Origin: Paenibacillus tyrphae
GTDB taxonomy: Bacteria; Bacillota; Bacilli; Paenibacillales; NBRC-103111
Assembly: GCF_027925525.1 (NCBI RefSeq)
Contig: NZ_BSDJ01000004.1
Span: forward strand, 186,001-250,000
Length of the DNA: 64,000 nt
Direction: 5' to 3'
Part shown: piece by piece, positions 7,960-16,007 of the stretch
Position numbering within the stretch: position 1 is the first letter of the stretch
How the letters are laid out: each line of letters starts with the position of its first letter
The notes under the pieces: generated by a model
What the model was told of the DNA's origin: nothing
Databases searched by the model: none
The model's input: the letters and a program-made list of their open reading frames with translations, nothing else
Translations under genes and position numbers: made by a program

Positions 7960-7988
7960 TTGACGAAAGCTTCGGCATGGGCTATGCT
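7960..7988 (+). promoter_or_regulatory. Predicted sigma-A promoter
   Basis: TTGACG (7960-7965), 17-base spacer, TATGCT (7983-7988). It gives the isomerase-like gene at 8027 its own start, about 35 nt upstream of the ATG. Confidence 0.7.
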
Positions 7989-8026
7989 TCCTTGAAGATA
8001 TTTTGATGCGGGAGGGACTGGCTTGG

Positions 8027-8821
8027 ATGGCACAATCTTACGAGAACAAGCTGTATATCGGCACGATTTTGCTGGAACGGAACCGGTGGACGGCGGAGCG
8101 CAAACCATCCTATGCGGTCAGCGATTGGCAGGAACAGTTTCGCGACGACGGCTTCGACGGCATGGAGCTGTGGGAAAATCACGCGTTTCTTGCGGACGAA
8201 CGGGAGCAAGCGGCGCTGGAGGCTTCAGGCCACGTAGCGATCGTTAATTCGTATATCGGATTCGAGGATGGCGATGAGGCGGAGAGGAAGCGTGTGGCGG
8301 CAGCGGCTCTGGTGAAACGGCTGCGCGCGCCCGCGGTGAAATTCAATCTCGGTGCCGATCCGGCCCAGCTTTCGGTTTACATCGCCAACGTCAAGCGCTG
8401 GGCAGAGTTGCTGCCGTCAGACTGCCGAATACTGTGCGAGTGTCACCCGGGAACGGTAGTGGAGCATCCCGATGCCGCCGCGGAAATGCTGCGCCGGTTC
8501 GGGGACGGGCCATTCCAAGCGATCGTGCATCCGTTCAACTGCATGGGAGAACTCGAAGATTGGTTCAAAAAGCTGGGGTCCGCGATTACTCATGCACACG
8601 TGCAGCTTCGTGACGGGGACAACCAATTCATCCGCTTAAGCCGACAGCCGGAGCTCGTTAAAGACCGGCTGGTCTTGATGAGACGCATGGGCTTCCGCGG
8701 CTCGTTTACGCTGGAATTCACCGAGGGAATCCGCGTGAATGAAGACCGGGAAGCATTGTACGAATCGGCGCTCGAAGATTTGCAAATTTTGCGTAACATT
8801 TGGAGCGGAAATCCGTCTTAA
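8027..8821 (+). CDS. Sugar phosphate isomerase/epimerase-like TIM barrel
   Basis: 264-residue protein of the xylose isomerase-like/AP endonuclease 2 fold. Features are DGFDGMELWENH early, ILCECHPGT near residue 140 (conserved Glu and His), IVHPFNCMGE and ITHAHVQLRDGD near 190, and a final SFTLEFTEGI strand. These are the positions of the metal ligands in the family. ATG 8027 follows GCGGGAGGGACT; TTG/ATG alternatives lie 7-8 codons upstream. It has its own promoter but follows the oxidoreductase and lactonase genes, so a role in the same pathway is plausible. The exact reaction is unknown. Confidence 0.78.
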   Translation: MAQSYENKLYIGTILLERNRWTAERKPSYAVSDWQEQFRDDGFDGMELWENHAFLADEREQAALEASGHVAIVNSYIGFEDGDEAERKRVAAAALVKRLRAPAVKFNLGADPAQLSVYIANVKRWAELLPSDCRILCECHPGTVVEHPDAAAEMLRRFGDGPFQAIVHPFNCMGELEDWFKKLGSAITHAHVQLRDGDNQFIRLSRQPELVKDRLVLMRRMGFRGSFTLEFTEGIRVNEDREALYESALEDLQILRNIWSGNPS

Positions 8822-8942
8822 AGATTGGAGGGAGGCTGGATGCTGCCAGCGGCCCTCTTATATCCCGACGGCTGTCGAAAGGAGAGGAGTGATCCGCAGC
8901 TATTTTGAACAAAAGACATGAGGATAGCGGGGAGGAGAGTAC

Positions 8943-9605
8943 ATGGAATTTGCCATTTCCATAGCGCTTTCCACATTAGAGACGGTTACCATATTTATAA
9001 TGATCTTCGTGTTGTTCCGGTACAAGAAATCGTATCGTCTTTGGGCTGTGGCCGGTCTTGGCATTGGTCTTGCCGCATGGTCTTTATTTATACGGAAGGT
9101 TTTTTTGCTGGCGACGCTGGATTTGATAATTCAATTGCTTGCCATGTACATATTTTTAAAATTCGTTTACCGTATTCGCTGGTTTTACGCAATGATCATG
9201 TTGTTTTTTGCTTACGGGCTTTATCTGCTGCTTCAAGGCTTGATTTTGCTTCTAATCATCTATGGTACCGATTACGGGATAAACGATTATAACGATATTA
9301 CGACGAACCCCATATTCATGCTGCAGTTGGTATCGTTTCTGCTCGGGCTCGGCGTAGCATGGCTGGTGAAAAAGAAAAACTGGGGCTTCACCTTCATCTC
9401 CTCTCACCGGCTGCGGAAGGAAAACTGGACCGGGCTCAATCGAAGTATTCTCGGAAGTCTGATCGGTATTGGCATGCTTATTCCCGTCGGGGTGTTCGCC
9501 GTAGTGTATGGGTATAATAACGTATACTCCATGATCATGTTGTGTATTTTCTTTATTTGGGTTTATTTGCTTTTGTTGTTTTTTCAAAAAGATTACTCCG
9601 AATAA
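8943..9605 (+). CDS. Multi-pass membrane protein of unknown function
   Basis: 220 residues, very hydrophobic, with six to seven predicted transmembrane segments and short loops. A basic loop (VKKKNWGFTFISSHRLRKEN, about residues 142-161) separates two membrane blocks. The start ATG follows GGGGAGGAG closely. No catalytic motif is visible. The layout resembles the membrane input half of peptide-sensing histidine kinases (AgrC/NatK-like), but no kinase domain follows, so this is a resemblance only. It stands alone before a strong hairpin. Confidence 0.72.
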   Translation: MEFAISIALSTLETVTIFIMIFVLFRYKKSYRLWAVAGLGIGLAAWSLFIRKVFLLATLDLIIQLLAMYIFLKFVYRIRWFYAMIMLFFAYGLYLLLQGLILLLIIYGTDYGINDYNDITTNPIFMLQLVSFLLGLGVAWLVKKKNWGFTFISSHRLRKENWTGLNRSILGSLIGIGMLIPVGVFAVVYGYNNVYSMIMLCIFFIWVYLLLLFFQKDYSE

Positions 9606-9620
9606 ATCGGTTTTATTGAT

Positions 9621-9652
9621 GCGCACCTTATCGTATTTGCGATAAGGTGCGC
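9621..9652. terminator. Strong hairpin between convergent genes
   Basis: GCGCACCTTATCG and CGATAAGGTGCGC form a perfect 13-bp stem with a 6-base loop. Neither side has a long T run, so it may act as an mRNA-end stabiliser or a weak terminator for both convergent genes. Confidence 0.6.
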
Positions 9653-9665
9653 TTGCTGCTATCCT

Positions 9666-10811
9666 CTACATTTGCAGCTGCTCAGACAAAAACCTCACCA
9701 ATCCGTGCTCCGCATCCTGGGAATATTCCCATACCATCGCTCCGGCCAAATCCTTTTGCTGAATGTAAGCAATTTTGGCCTTCAAAGCTTCCTTGTCCTC
9801 GTACGAAATGAACGTCTTGCCGTCGTACAGGTAAGCGGCCTTGGCGTGATCGTCGTAGTAACGCTTAAAGCCGTTCTTGCCAATGTACTTCGTTTCAATC
9901 GTTTTGTAGCTCAAGTCCACCTTGTCGATGTCGATCGGCTTGCCCTCCGCAAATAATCCGTCGCCTTCGCTCTTGACCTCTTCCCAGCCGTAGGAATAAG
10001 CCGGAATGCCCATCAGGAGCTTCCGCGGATCGATCCCGTGCTCCAGATACATCGTGATGATCGCGTCGACGCTATGCGCCGTTTTGCTCCCCGCATCGGC
10101 GTACAGATTGGAGTTGTAACCCGTTGTTTGCGACCAGCGTCCGGTTAGGTCGTAGCTCATGACATTGATGAAATCGACATATTTCTCGACCTTCTTGACT
10201 TCGACATTCCGGAAATACCAGTCCTGGGTCCCCGAAGCGAAGGTCAGCAAGTATTTTTTTTGTTTCTTATGCGGCAGCCGGTTCAGCTTCTCCCGGAGCT
10301 CCTTCATGAGGGAAGTGAAGTTTTGCGTATCCTCGGGCCGGGATTTCTGCGTATTCCATGCATCCGAAGCCGGGTACTCCCAGTCGATGTCGATGCCGTC
10401 CAGGTCCAGCTCTTTCACCATAGCGACAATATTGTCCGTAAATTGCCCGCGGTTCTCCGCCAAGCTCGCGTCCGAGAAGCCGTCGGCCCCATAGCCGCCT
10501 ACGCCCAGCACAAGCTTCGTTTGACGGTTATTCGCTCGGAGCGTCTTGATATTGTCTTTGATTTCGGCATCGGCGGCAGGGTCTGTATGGAAATAAAGTC
10601 GTTTTTTATCGATCTTTGCAAAAGCGATAAAGGCGATATCGATACGCGGGTTCGACAGGTTGATCCGATCAATGCCGCCGCCGCTCGGAACGATATAGAC
10701 CGAAGTGATTTTACGATCGCTTGTTTGCTGCTGGACGTAGAAATATACCCCCATTCCTGCGATCAACAGGAAGATAAAGAGCTTGGTGTAGATGCTGATT
10801 TTCATGTGCAT
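9666..10811 (-). CDS. Membrane-anchored glycoside hydrolase family 18 protein
   Basis: 381 residues. An N-terminal membrane anchor (about residues 7-26) has no clear signal-peptidase site. A GH18 barrel follows with the catalytic DGIDIDWEYP motif near residue 140 (catalytic Glu present), LVLGVGGYG (SxGG-type strand), INVMSYDLTGRW, and a terminal MVWEYSQD strand. Substrates in this family are chitin-like or peptidoglycan-like N-acetylglucosamine polymers. It is third in a minus-strand operon. Its ATG overlaps the acyltransferase stop (TAATG), so the two are translationally coupled. I infer trimming or release of the polymer made by the GT2 enzyme. Confidence 0.88.
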   Translation of the reverse strand: MHMKISIYTKLFIFLLIAGMGVYFYVQQQTSDRKITSVYIVPSGGGIDRINLSNPRIDIAFIAFAKIDKKRLYFHTDPAADAEIKDNIKTLRANNRQTKLVLGVGGYGADGFSDASLAENRGQFTDNIVAMVKELDLDGIDIDWEYPASDAWNTQKSRPEDTQNFTSLMKELREKLNRLPHKKQKKYLLTFASGTQDWYFRNVEVKKVEKYVDFINVMSYDLTGRWSQTTGYNSNLYADAGSKTAHSVDAIITMYLEHGIDPRKLLMGIPAYSYGWEEVKSEGDGLFAEGKPIDIDKVDLSYKTIETKYIGKNGFKRYYDDHAKAAYLYDGKTFISYEDKEALKAKIAYIQQKDLAGAMVWEYSQDAEHGLVRFLSEQLQM

Positions 10812-11911
10812 TAGCCTCTTCCGCCGAATAGTACGTGCGTCACGAATTTATTGAGATTCAGTATTTTTACGACGATGTAGCTGACGACGAACACCATGCC
10901 CAGATTAAGCAGCAGCGTGAAGACGGTTTCCGGGGCGGCGCCTTCGCTTTCTATCCTGCGCGAAATCGTCAGTTCAACTAAAAGATGGATCAAATAAATG
11001 CTGAAGCTCGCCTTGGCTACGGAGCCGATCAGCCTCTGAAGCTTGTAATTCAACTTTTCGCTCAATAAAGTGTTTTTCTCTTGAAAGTACAGAAACAGCC
11101 CGACTGCCATGAAAAAGGTCGTTATCGAATAATTGCCGTAGAACATTTCGTCCAGAACCCCGCTATAGAAGGAGGCAAAATAAGTCGCAACCGGCGTCAC
11201 GAAAAAAGAGACGACTCCGATGTTAAACAGCAGCGACTTCACCTTCGCAGGCAGCTCGTAATGGAAGAGATAGTATCCGAGGATAAAATAACCGAGATAT
11301 CCCATAAACAAAGGGATATTCAGGATCGGGACATAGATGCTTTCGGAGGCGACCCGGAACACCATATCCGATATGAAACGGTAGACGATGCTTATCGCGA
11401 ACCAGAGGGTCAAATAATACCGCAGTTCCTTTTCCGAGCAAGCTTTGACGAGCCGGCTGACCAAGGGCACCGTAACATAGATGGCGATGATCGCATACAG
11501 GAACCACAGGTGTATATAATTGCGGTCGACGATAAGCCGATAAGCGAAATCGCTAAAAAACTGAAGGATCGTCAAGTTGCTTTTGAGAATAAAATATTGG
11601 TTGTAGGCATCGTATATAAGCGACCAGCTTACGAGCGGGATGGCCAACGGCACGATGCGCTTCTTATAAAATTCTTTGTAGGAGGTAACTTCGGTCCGCA
11701 AAATCATGGCCCCGCTAATCATGAAAAAGACGGGAACCGCGAATCGGGCGATCGAATTCAGCACATTGCTGATCCACCAGGCTATCGTATTGAAATCATT
11801 CGTCCGGGTCAGCAAATCCGCAGTAATATGAAGGATGATAACGGCGAGAATGGAGATGATCCGCAGAATGTCGATGTAGATGATGCGGTTGTTTTTCATT
11901 AGGTTGTCCAT
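10811..11911 (-). CDS. Acyltransferase-3 family membrane protein
   Basis: 366 residues with about ten transmembrane helices. The N-terminal IYIDILRIISILAVIILHI carries the family's Arg and His (R..H) signature, and VPVFFMISGAMIL is the second conserved block. Relatives include IcaC-, WecH- and OatA-type O-acyltransferases that modify surface polysaccharides. It sits between a processive GT2 and a GH18 enzyme. Its start follows GAGGATG. A role in acetylating or succinylating the exported polymer is inferred; the donor and target are not visible. Confidence 0.86.
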   Translation of the reverse strand: MDNLMKNNRIIYIDILRIISILAVIILHITADLLTRTNDFNTIAWWISNVLNSIARFAVPVFFMISGAMILRTEVTSYKEFYKKRIVPLAIPLVSWSLIYDAYNQYFILKSNLTILQFFSDFAYRLIVDRNYIHLWFLYAIIAIYVTVPLVSRLVKACSEKELRYYLTLWFAISIVYRFISDMVFRVASESIYVPILNIPLFMGYLGYFILGYYLFHYELPAKVKSLLFNIGVVSFFVTPVATYFASFYSGVLDEMFYGNYSITTFFMAVGLFLYFQEKNTLLSEKLNYKLQRLIGSVAKASFSIYLIHLLVELTISRRIESEGAAPETVFTLLLNLGMVFVVSYIVVKILNLNKFVTHVLFGGRG

Positions 11912-11953
11912 AACATCCTCCTACCGAGTCTATCGTCAAAGAATTGCAGGGGT

Positions 11954-13279
11954 TCAGCTAATGGAAGCGACGCCTTTTCGCTCCACGTATCCCCAGCCTT
12001 CGTCGTTGTCGAAATATTTGAGCGTTCCGACAATATTGATATACAGTACGACGTTTCGGTACGTGAGCAGCTCCGCCTGGCTGAACAGGAACATGCGGAT
12101 GTAATCTTTCATCGTGTAGGTGCTTCCGAATTTTTTGCATAGGTAAAAGGCGATGATCATCTGCACCGCATTGACTGCTACCGTGATGGCGAAAAGGATC
12201 AGCGCATGCCCCAAGCTTTGACGGCTTATCAGCAATTGAACGATATAAATCAAACTGGTGAAGGCGGTAATCGTGCCGAGAACAAATCCGTCGATGGCAA
12301 AAAACAGACTGACGCCACTGCTGAAGCGATGCGAGAGCTTGGACCAATAAAGGAGGATGCAGTCGATGAACGCTTTTTGCCAACGAATCCGCTGCTTGTA
12401 GAAATTGGCCATATTTTCCGGGCATTCGGTATAGCAGACCGCTTCCGGCGCGTAGACGAGCTTTTTGGCCAACCGGTTCGCTTTCATATATTCATGAATC
12501 TTCAATGTAATATCGATATCTTCGCCGACCGTGCTGCGAAAGCCGTTCACCTTGACTAAAATATCCTTGTAAAACGCGCCGAACGCACCGGAGATGACGA
12601 CGATGGAATTAAAGACGGATTGCGTCAGTTTCCGAACGTAGAAGCCATGGATATAGTTGATGGTTTGGCTCTTGATGATTCCTTTTCCCGTAAATTTCTC
12701 AACGATGAGGCCATTCTTTTTCTCCGCGCCTTGTACGATCTTCACCGTACCGCCCAAGGCGATGACGTCCGGGTCATGGAAATATTGACTCACATACTGA
12801 AGGGAACGGGCCTCAAGCATACTGTCGGCATCGAGCGTAATCACGATGTCGGAAACGGCGTAATCAATGCCCGCGTTCAGCGAGTCGGCTTTGCCGCCGT
12901 TATGCTTGTCGATAACGAAAATATGAGGGTACCTCGCCGATTGATAGAAGCCTTTGATCGGCTTGTAGACAAGCTGTCCGCCGGGCTCCCGATGCCGGGA
13001 CTCCAGAACTAACAGCTCATGCAGCTTCGACAGCGTATCGTCCTTGGAACCGTCGTTGACGATAATCACCTCGTGGTTGCGGTAGTTCAGGCCGTTCATC
13101 GCATCGATGCAATTTTTGATCGTCAGCTCTTCGTTGTAGGCGGGGACCAATACTGAAATGGACTTCTCGGGCAGGCTTTCGTCCAGCTTCTTCACCTTGC
13201 CGAACAGCAAGGGAATAACCGTGTACAACAGCTGAAAGACAAGGAACACGATCGTTGTGACATATAAAACGTACTGCAT
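11954..13279 (-). CDS. Processive family 2 glycosyltransferase (PgaC/IcaA-like)
   Basis: 441 residues. An N-terminal transmembrane helix is followed by a GT2 domain from about residue 40 (ISVLVPAYNEE), VNDGSKDD, a catalytic LDADS, GEDIDITLK, and QRIRWQ, the QxxRW motif of processive synthases such as PNAG, hyaluronan and cellulose synthases. Three to four C-terminal helices complete the channel. It heads the operon with an acyltransferase and a GH18 hydrolase, and its own promoter lies about 100 bp upstream. The product is likely a beta-linked HexNAc-type polymer; no PgaD-like subunit or dedicated deacetylase is adjacent. Confidence 0.87.
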   Translation of the reverse strand: MQYVLYVTTIVFLVFQLLYTVIPLLFGKVKKLDESLPEKSISVLVPAYNEELTIKNCIDAMNGLNYRNHEVIIVNDGSKDDTLSKLHELLVLESRHREPGGQLVYKPIKGFYQSARYPHIFVIDKHNGGKADSLNAGIDYAVSDIVITLDADSMLEARSLQYVSQYFHDPDVIALGGTVKIVQGAEKKNGLIVEKFTGKGIIKSQTINYIHGFYVRKLTQSVFNSIVVISGAFGAFYKDILVKVNGFRSTVGEDIDITLKIHEYMKANRLAKKLVYAPEAVCYTECPENMANFYKQRIRWQKAFIDCILLYWSKLSHRFSSGVSLFFAIDGFVLGTITAFTSLIYIVQLLISRQSLGHALILFAITVAVNAVQMIIAFYLCKKFGSTYTMKDYIRMFLFSQAELLTYRNVVLYINIVGTLKYFDNDEGWGYVERKGVASIS

Positions 13280-13342
13280 CTCCTACTCCCTCTACTTTCT
13301 CTTTATCTGTATTTTGCAGTGAAGCGGCTGCCTGCTTGGCTT

Positions 13343-13374
13343 AGGACTAGGTTTTTCCTGTAAAAATTAGTCCT
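13343..13374. repeat. Inverted repeat just downstream of the exopolysaccharide promoter
   Basis: AGGACTA (13343-13349) and TAGTCCT (13368-13374) form a 7-bp inverted repeat near +1 of the minus-strand transcript. It could be an operator or a 5' UTR hairpin. Confidence 0.5.
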
Positions 13375-13382
13375 TTTTAACT

Positions 13383-13411
13383 ATCATAGTAGACGATCCA
13401 ATTCGTGTAAA
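13383..13411 (-). promoter_or_regulatory. Predicted sigma-A promoter of the exopolysaccharide operon
   Basis: On the minus strand: TTTACA (13411-13406), 17-base spacer, TATGAT (13388-13383). It predicts a leader of about 95 nt before the GT2 start at 13279. Confidence 0.65.
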
Positions 13412-13830
13412 ACTGCTACAAATTTCAATAAAACGAATACATTGCTATTTTTCTGCGGGAATCTCCTAATACATCCATTTTCTGCATGGATCATGCTCAC
13501 AAGATTTGTTAGTTTAGTTTATTTTTTCTTGACTATTCTGGGGGCAGTTTGCTTGGGAATCTTGTTGCAGGAACATGGATGATAGGGAAGGAAAGCTGCT
13601 GCGCTCTAACGGCTGGGTAATTAGTCTCATGACGTTATTGGGGGAAGGAACGGCCTGGTGCGGCAAAAAGGGAGAGAGCGGATACGGAGCAGAAGCGGAT
13701 CAACGCCGAAGAGCCGGGTCGCACTATGCGGACAGCGTTGTTTATGCGTCTTTGTTTGACCCATCATGCATAGCCGCCATCCTTCGGACGGATACTTTAC
13801 CTATCGCTGCCTGAACGAAGGAGGTGTGGC
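13412..13830. other. Intergenic stretch without a convincing gene
   Basis: About 420 bp. The left part is A/T-rich. From 13575 a 79-codon open frame exists but has a weak start context and no recognisable protein character. I see no RNA motif. Confidence 0.5.
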
Positions 13831-14307
13831 ATGAAAAAGTTGTTGCTGTCATTATGGATCGTTCTTCTATGCGCGTTGTCCACCCCGGCGAGCGCGCAGG
13901 CTGGGCATCTGCCGATTCCTTATAGTCAGGAAGATATCGATATGCTTGGCAGTCCCCAGGGCAGTTACCAGACGGAAGCTTACCGCTCGGGACGCGGGGG
14001 CTACTCCAGCGGTCGAAGGGGGTACACGCCATCGCCGGGCACAAGGACGCCGGTAGGCAATGTCCGCACAACCCCTGCGACTCCGGCCCCGGGAACGGCC
14101 CCGCCTCCTGTCCGTAGCGGATTGGGCGGCATCCTTGGGGGCTTTGCGGCCGGCGCGCTTTTCAGCAGCATCCTGAACCCATTCGGTTTGTTCGGAGGAG
14201 GGGTCGCGCCAGTACATGGGGGGTTCTCGATTCTCGGCATCCTTTTTTGGGGCGTGGTCTTGTTCTTTTTGTACCGCTTGTGGAAAGGGTTCCGAAAATC
14301 CTCATAG
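13831..14307 (+). CDS. Secreted or membrane-tethered Pro/Gly-rich protein
   Basis: 158 residues. A clear signal peptide (basic start, hydrophobic core, cleavage near TPASAQA at about residue 23) is followed by a low-complexity, Arg/Gly/Tyr/Pro/Thr-rich region (residues ~50-95). A Gly-rich hydrophobic segment and a C-terminal membrane helix (GILFWGVVLFFLYRLW) end in a basic tail. The arrangement resembles the N-terminal half of Tim44-like membrane proteins of Firmicutes, but the Tim44 domain is absent. The start follows GAAGGAGGTGTGGC. Function unknown. Its 3' end overlaps the convergent radical SAM gene by 6 bp. Confidence 0.75.
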   Translation: MKKLLLSLWIVLLCALSTPASAQAGHLPIPYSQEDIDMLGSPQGSYQTEAYRSGRGGYSSGRRGYTPSPGTRTPVGNVRTTPATPAPGTAPPPVRSGLGGILGGFAAGALFSSILNPFGLFGGGVAPVHGGFSILGILFWGVVLFFLYRLWKGFRKSS

Positions 14308-15252
14308 ATCAAGCGCAAAAGCAAGCTGCACCGGCTTGTCGTCTTCGGGGCTTTCCGCTTGAGTCGGCTTGGTTCCGATCTCGGGCAGGTACGCAGGAAT
14401 GCCAACCCGTTCAAGAAGGCGGGCAAGCTGTGAGCGGATGTGCTCCCGGTATGCTTTGGGGGCGGTCGGGGAATGTCCGTACCAATCGGCATACGAGCCG
14501 ATCAAGCGAGGATATGCTTGCCGGAGCGTTCCGAAAAACCACGATTTCACTTCGGCGGTGTTCAAGCGGAGCACCGATCCCATCACGAAGCACGATTTGG
14601 CTTCGGCGGCTTGCTCCACGACCTGCTCCATTTCTTCCGGTCGGTCGGTCAGGAAGGGGAGAATCGGAGCCATAAAAATTCCGGCTTCGATTCCTTCCTG
14701 CCTTAACCCTTGAAGCGCCTTGATCCGCTGGGCCGGAGAAGGAGACATCGGCTCGAAGCTGCGCCAAATGCGCTTATCAAGCGTATTCAGGCTGATGTTG
14801 ACCGAGCTTCCGGGCAGCTTCCGGAGCAAATCGATATCGCGCAAAATCAAGGGAGAGCGCGTCGTTATGCTGACCGGCAGCCGGTAGGCGGCCAGCACTT
14901 CGAGACATTGGCGGGTGAGCTTCAAGCGGCCTTCGAGCGGCTGGTAAGGGTCCGTAGCGGTGCCGATCGCGATTCGGCCCAGCCTGCTTCGTCCGCCCTT
15001 GGCGCGCAGCATGCGTTCGACTTGCGCTTGCAGCGCTTCCGGCGCATTGTCTTTGTACAGAATGTGGTGCTGAAACGTATCGTCGGCTTCCATTCCAAGG
15101 AAGGCATGGGTCGAACGGGCATAGCAGAAGCTGCAGCCGTGCTGGCAGCCGCGGTACGGATTGATCGACCAATCGAACGGCATGGACGGGGCTTTAACGG
15201 GATTCAGCAGTTGCTTGGCGCGGACGGGCTCGTATCGGGTTTGCAGCGGCAA
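14302..15252 (-). CDS. SPL-family radical SAM protein (COG1533)
   Basis: 316 residues. The radical SAM cluster motif is GCQHGCSFCYAR (C-x3-C-x2-C) near residue 37. IAIGTATDPYQPLE and SITTRSPLILRDIDLL are typical of the spore photoproduct lyase-like (PA0069/Rv2578c) branch. TTG 15252 is chosen because ATGGAGGTG precedes it; a GTG ten codons upstream would put that RBS inside the gene. It is not a clear SplB orthologue, and the H-donor cysteine context of SplB is not recognised. It is divergent from a spore DNA-binding protein, and two LexA-type boxes lie between them, which suggests a DNA-damage role. Confidence 0.85.
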   Translation of the reverse strand: MPLQTRYEPVRAKQLLNPVKAPSMPFDWSINPYRGCQHGCSFCYARSTHAFLGMEADDTFQHHILYKDNAPEALQAQVERMLRAKGGRSRLGRIAIGTATDPYQPLEGRLKLTRQCLEVLAAYRLPVSITTRSPLILRDIDLLRKLPGSSVNISLNTLDKRIWRSFEPMSPSPAQRIKALQGLRQEGIEAGIFMAPILPFLTDRPEEMEQVVEQAAEAKSCFVMGSVLRLNTAEVKSWFFGTLRQAYPRLIGSYADWYGHSPTAPKAYREHIRSQLARLLERVGIPAYLPEIGTKPTQAESPEDDKPVQLAFALDL

Positions 15253-15281
15253 GGCGAAACACCTCCATATTTTAAAATACA

Positions 15282-15295
15282 CGAATATACGTTCT
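15282..15295. promoter_or_regulatory. LexA/DinR-type box 1
   Basis: CGAATATACGTTCT matches the Gram-positive SOS consensus CGAAC-N4-GTTCG in 8 of 10 defined positions. It is 30-43 bp upstream of the radical SAM start. Confidence 0.5.
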
Positions 15296-15319
15296 GTTTA
15301 TTAGGTTAAAGTATACATG

Positions 15320-15333
15320 GGAACAAACGTTCC
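15320..15333. promoter_or_regulatory. LexA/DinR-type box 2
   Basis: GGAACAAACGTTCC is a symmetric GAAC-N4-GTTC site. Its centre is 38 bp from box 1. It lies 68-81 bp upstream of the radical SAM gene and 30-43 bp upstream of the spore protein gene. Confidence 0.55.
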
Positions 15334-15362
15334 TGCAACTGGGAAACAAAGGAGGAATTGTG

Positions 15363-15641
15363 ATGGCAAGAAGACGCAGCCGCACGCCGGTCGTACCCGG
15401 AGCGAATCAGGCGCTGGACCAGTTGAAGTCGGAGGTTATGCGCCGGCAAGGCTATGCCGTCGATCCGAACCGTCCGGATTTGGTGAAATACGAGGTGGCG
15501 AAGACGCTCGGTATTCCGCTGAGCCCCGGAAATAACGGACAGCTCTCGACCGAACAAGCGGGCAAGATCGGTGGGCCGATCGGCGGAAGCATGGTGCGCG
15601 AGATGATTCGGCTCGCCCAAGAACAATTGGCTAAACGGTAA
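15363..15641 (+). CDS. Alpha/beta-type small acid-soluble spore protein
   Basis: 92 residues with the family features: VVPGANQALDQLK near the start, LVKYEVAKTLGIPL carrying the germination-protease (GPR) cleavage region (E-V-A), and a C-terminal GGPIGGSMVREMIRLAQEQL that matches the conserved DNA-binding helix (GG..VR.MI..AE..L). ATG 15363 follows AAAGGAGG. It coats spore DNA, changes it toward A-like form and alters UV photochemistry. Extra residues between the two conserved blocks (QGYAVDPNRPDL) are longer than in the classic Bacillus proteins. A sigma-G promoter was not identified. Confidence 0.93.
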   Translation: MARRRSRTPVVPGANQALDQLKSEVMRRQGYAVDPNRPDLVKYEVAKTLGIPLSPGNNGQLSTEQAGKIGGPIGGSMVREMIRLAQEQLAKR

Positions 15642-15680
15642 CCCGCAGAACAACGGCATGAAATAAAGTTCCACCCGAAA

Positions 15681-15712
15681 GGGCCGGTTTATAGAGACCG
15701 GGCCCTTTTTTT
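15681..15712 (+). terminator. Intrinsic terminator after the spore protein gene
   Basis: GGGCCGGT pairs with ACCGGGCCC (one bulge), followed by TTTTTTT. Confidence 0.85.
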
Positions 15713-15931
15713 GCTGTGCTGAAAATTAGGCTGATTTCGAAGAAGATGTCCGGTGCGATAACGTTTTTTCAATTTTCATAAGATTGTCGAATGATATCGA
15801 AATAGATTGAAACGAGTAAAAAGGAAATTGCAGAAACAAGCGGATTTTGCCGTGTTTATCGGGTTTCAATGGGCAAAATTAAGGCGAGTTTTTGTCGGAT
15901 TTTGTTGTCGTAATATGTCCCTTTTGTGACT
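15713..15931. other. A/T-rich upstream region of the anaerobic cluster
   Basis: About 220 bp rich in T and A tracts. No gene or RNA motif is recognised. It may hold upstream control sites for the hemerythrin/adhE/pfl cluster. Confidence 0.4.
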
Positions 15932-15974
15932 AGTGATTTTTTTCACAGTGTATTTCTTCCATCGCGGTTACAAT
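15932..15974 (+). promoter_or_regulatory. Fnr-type (or Rex-type) site and -10 of the anaerobic cluster
   Basis: AGTGA-TTTTTT-TCACA (15932-15947) matches the Fnr/Crp consensus TGTGA-N6-TCACA at 9 of 10 positions. A -10 TACAAT lies at 15969-15974. With a start point near 15981 the site is centred at -41.5, the standard activator position. The same bases also resemble the Rex box TTGTGAA-N4-TTCACAA, so redox repression by Rex is an alternative. Confidence 0.6.
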
Positions 15975-16007
15975 GAAGGCAATCCCAATACGAGGAGGAT
16001 TGTTTCA

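Noticed and set aside
8943-9605. AgrC-like sensor kinase
   Set aside because: Only membrane helices are present; no HisKA or ATPase domain follows, and it is 54 kb from agrBD.
13575-13814. 79-codon frame before the Pro/Gly-rich secreted protein
   Set aside because: Weak start context, composition unlike a folded protein, no family; left as intergenic.
15750-15930. Possible small RNA in the A/T-rich stretch before the anaerobic promoter
   Set aside because: No promoter-terminator pair or known structure; only A/T tracts.
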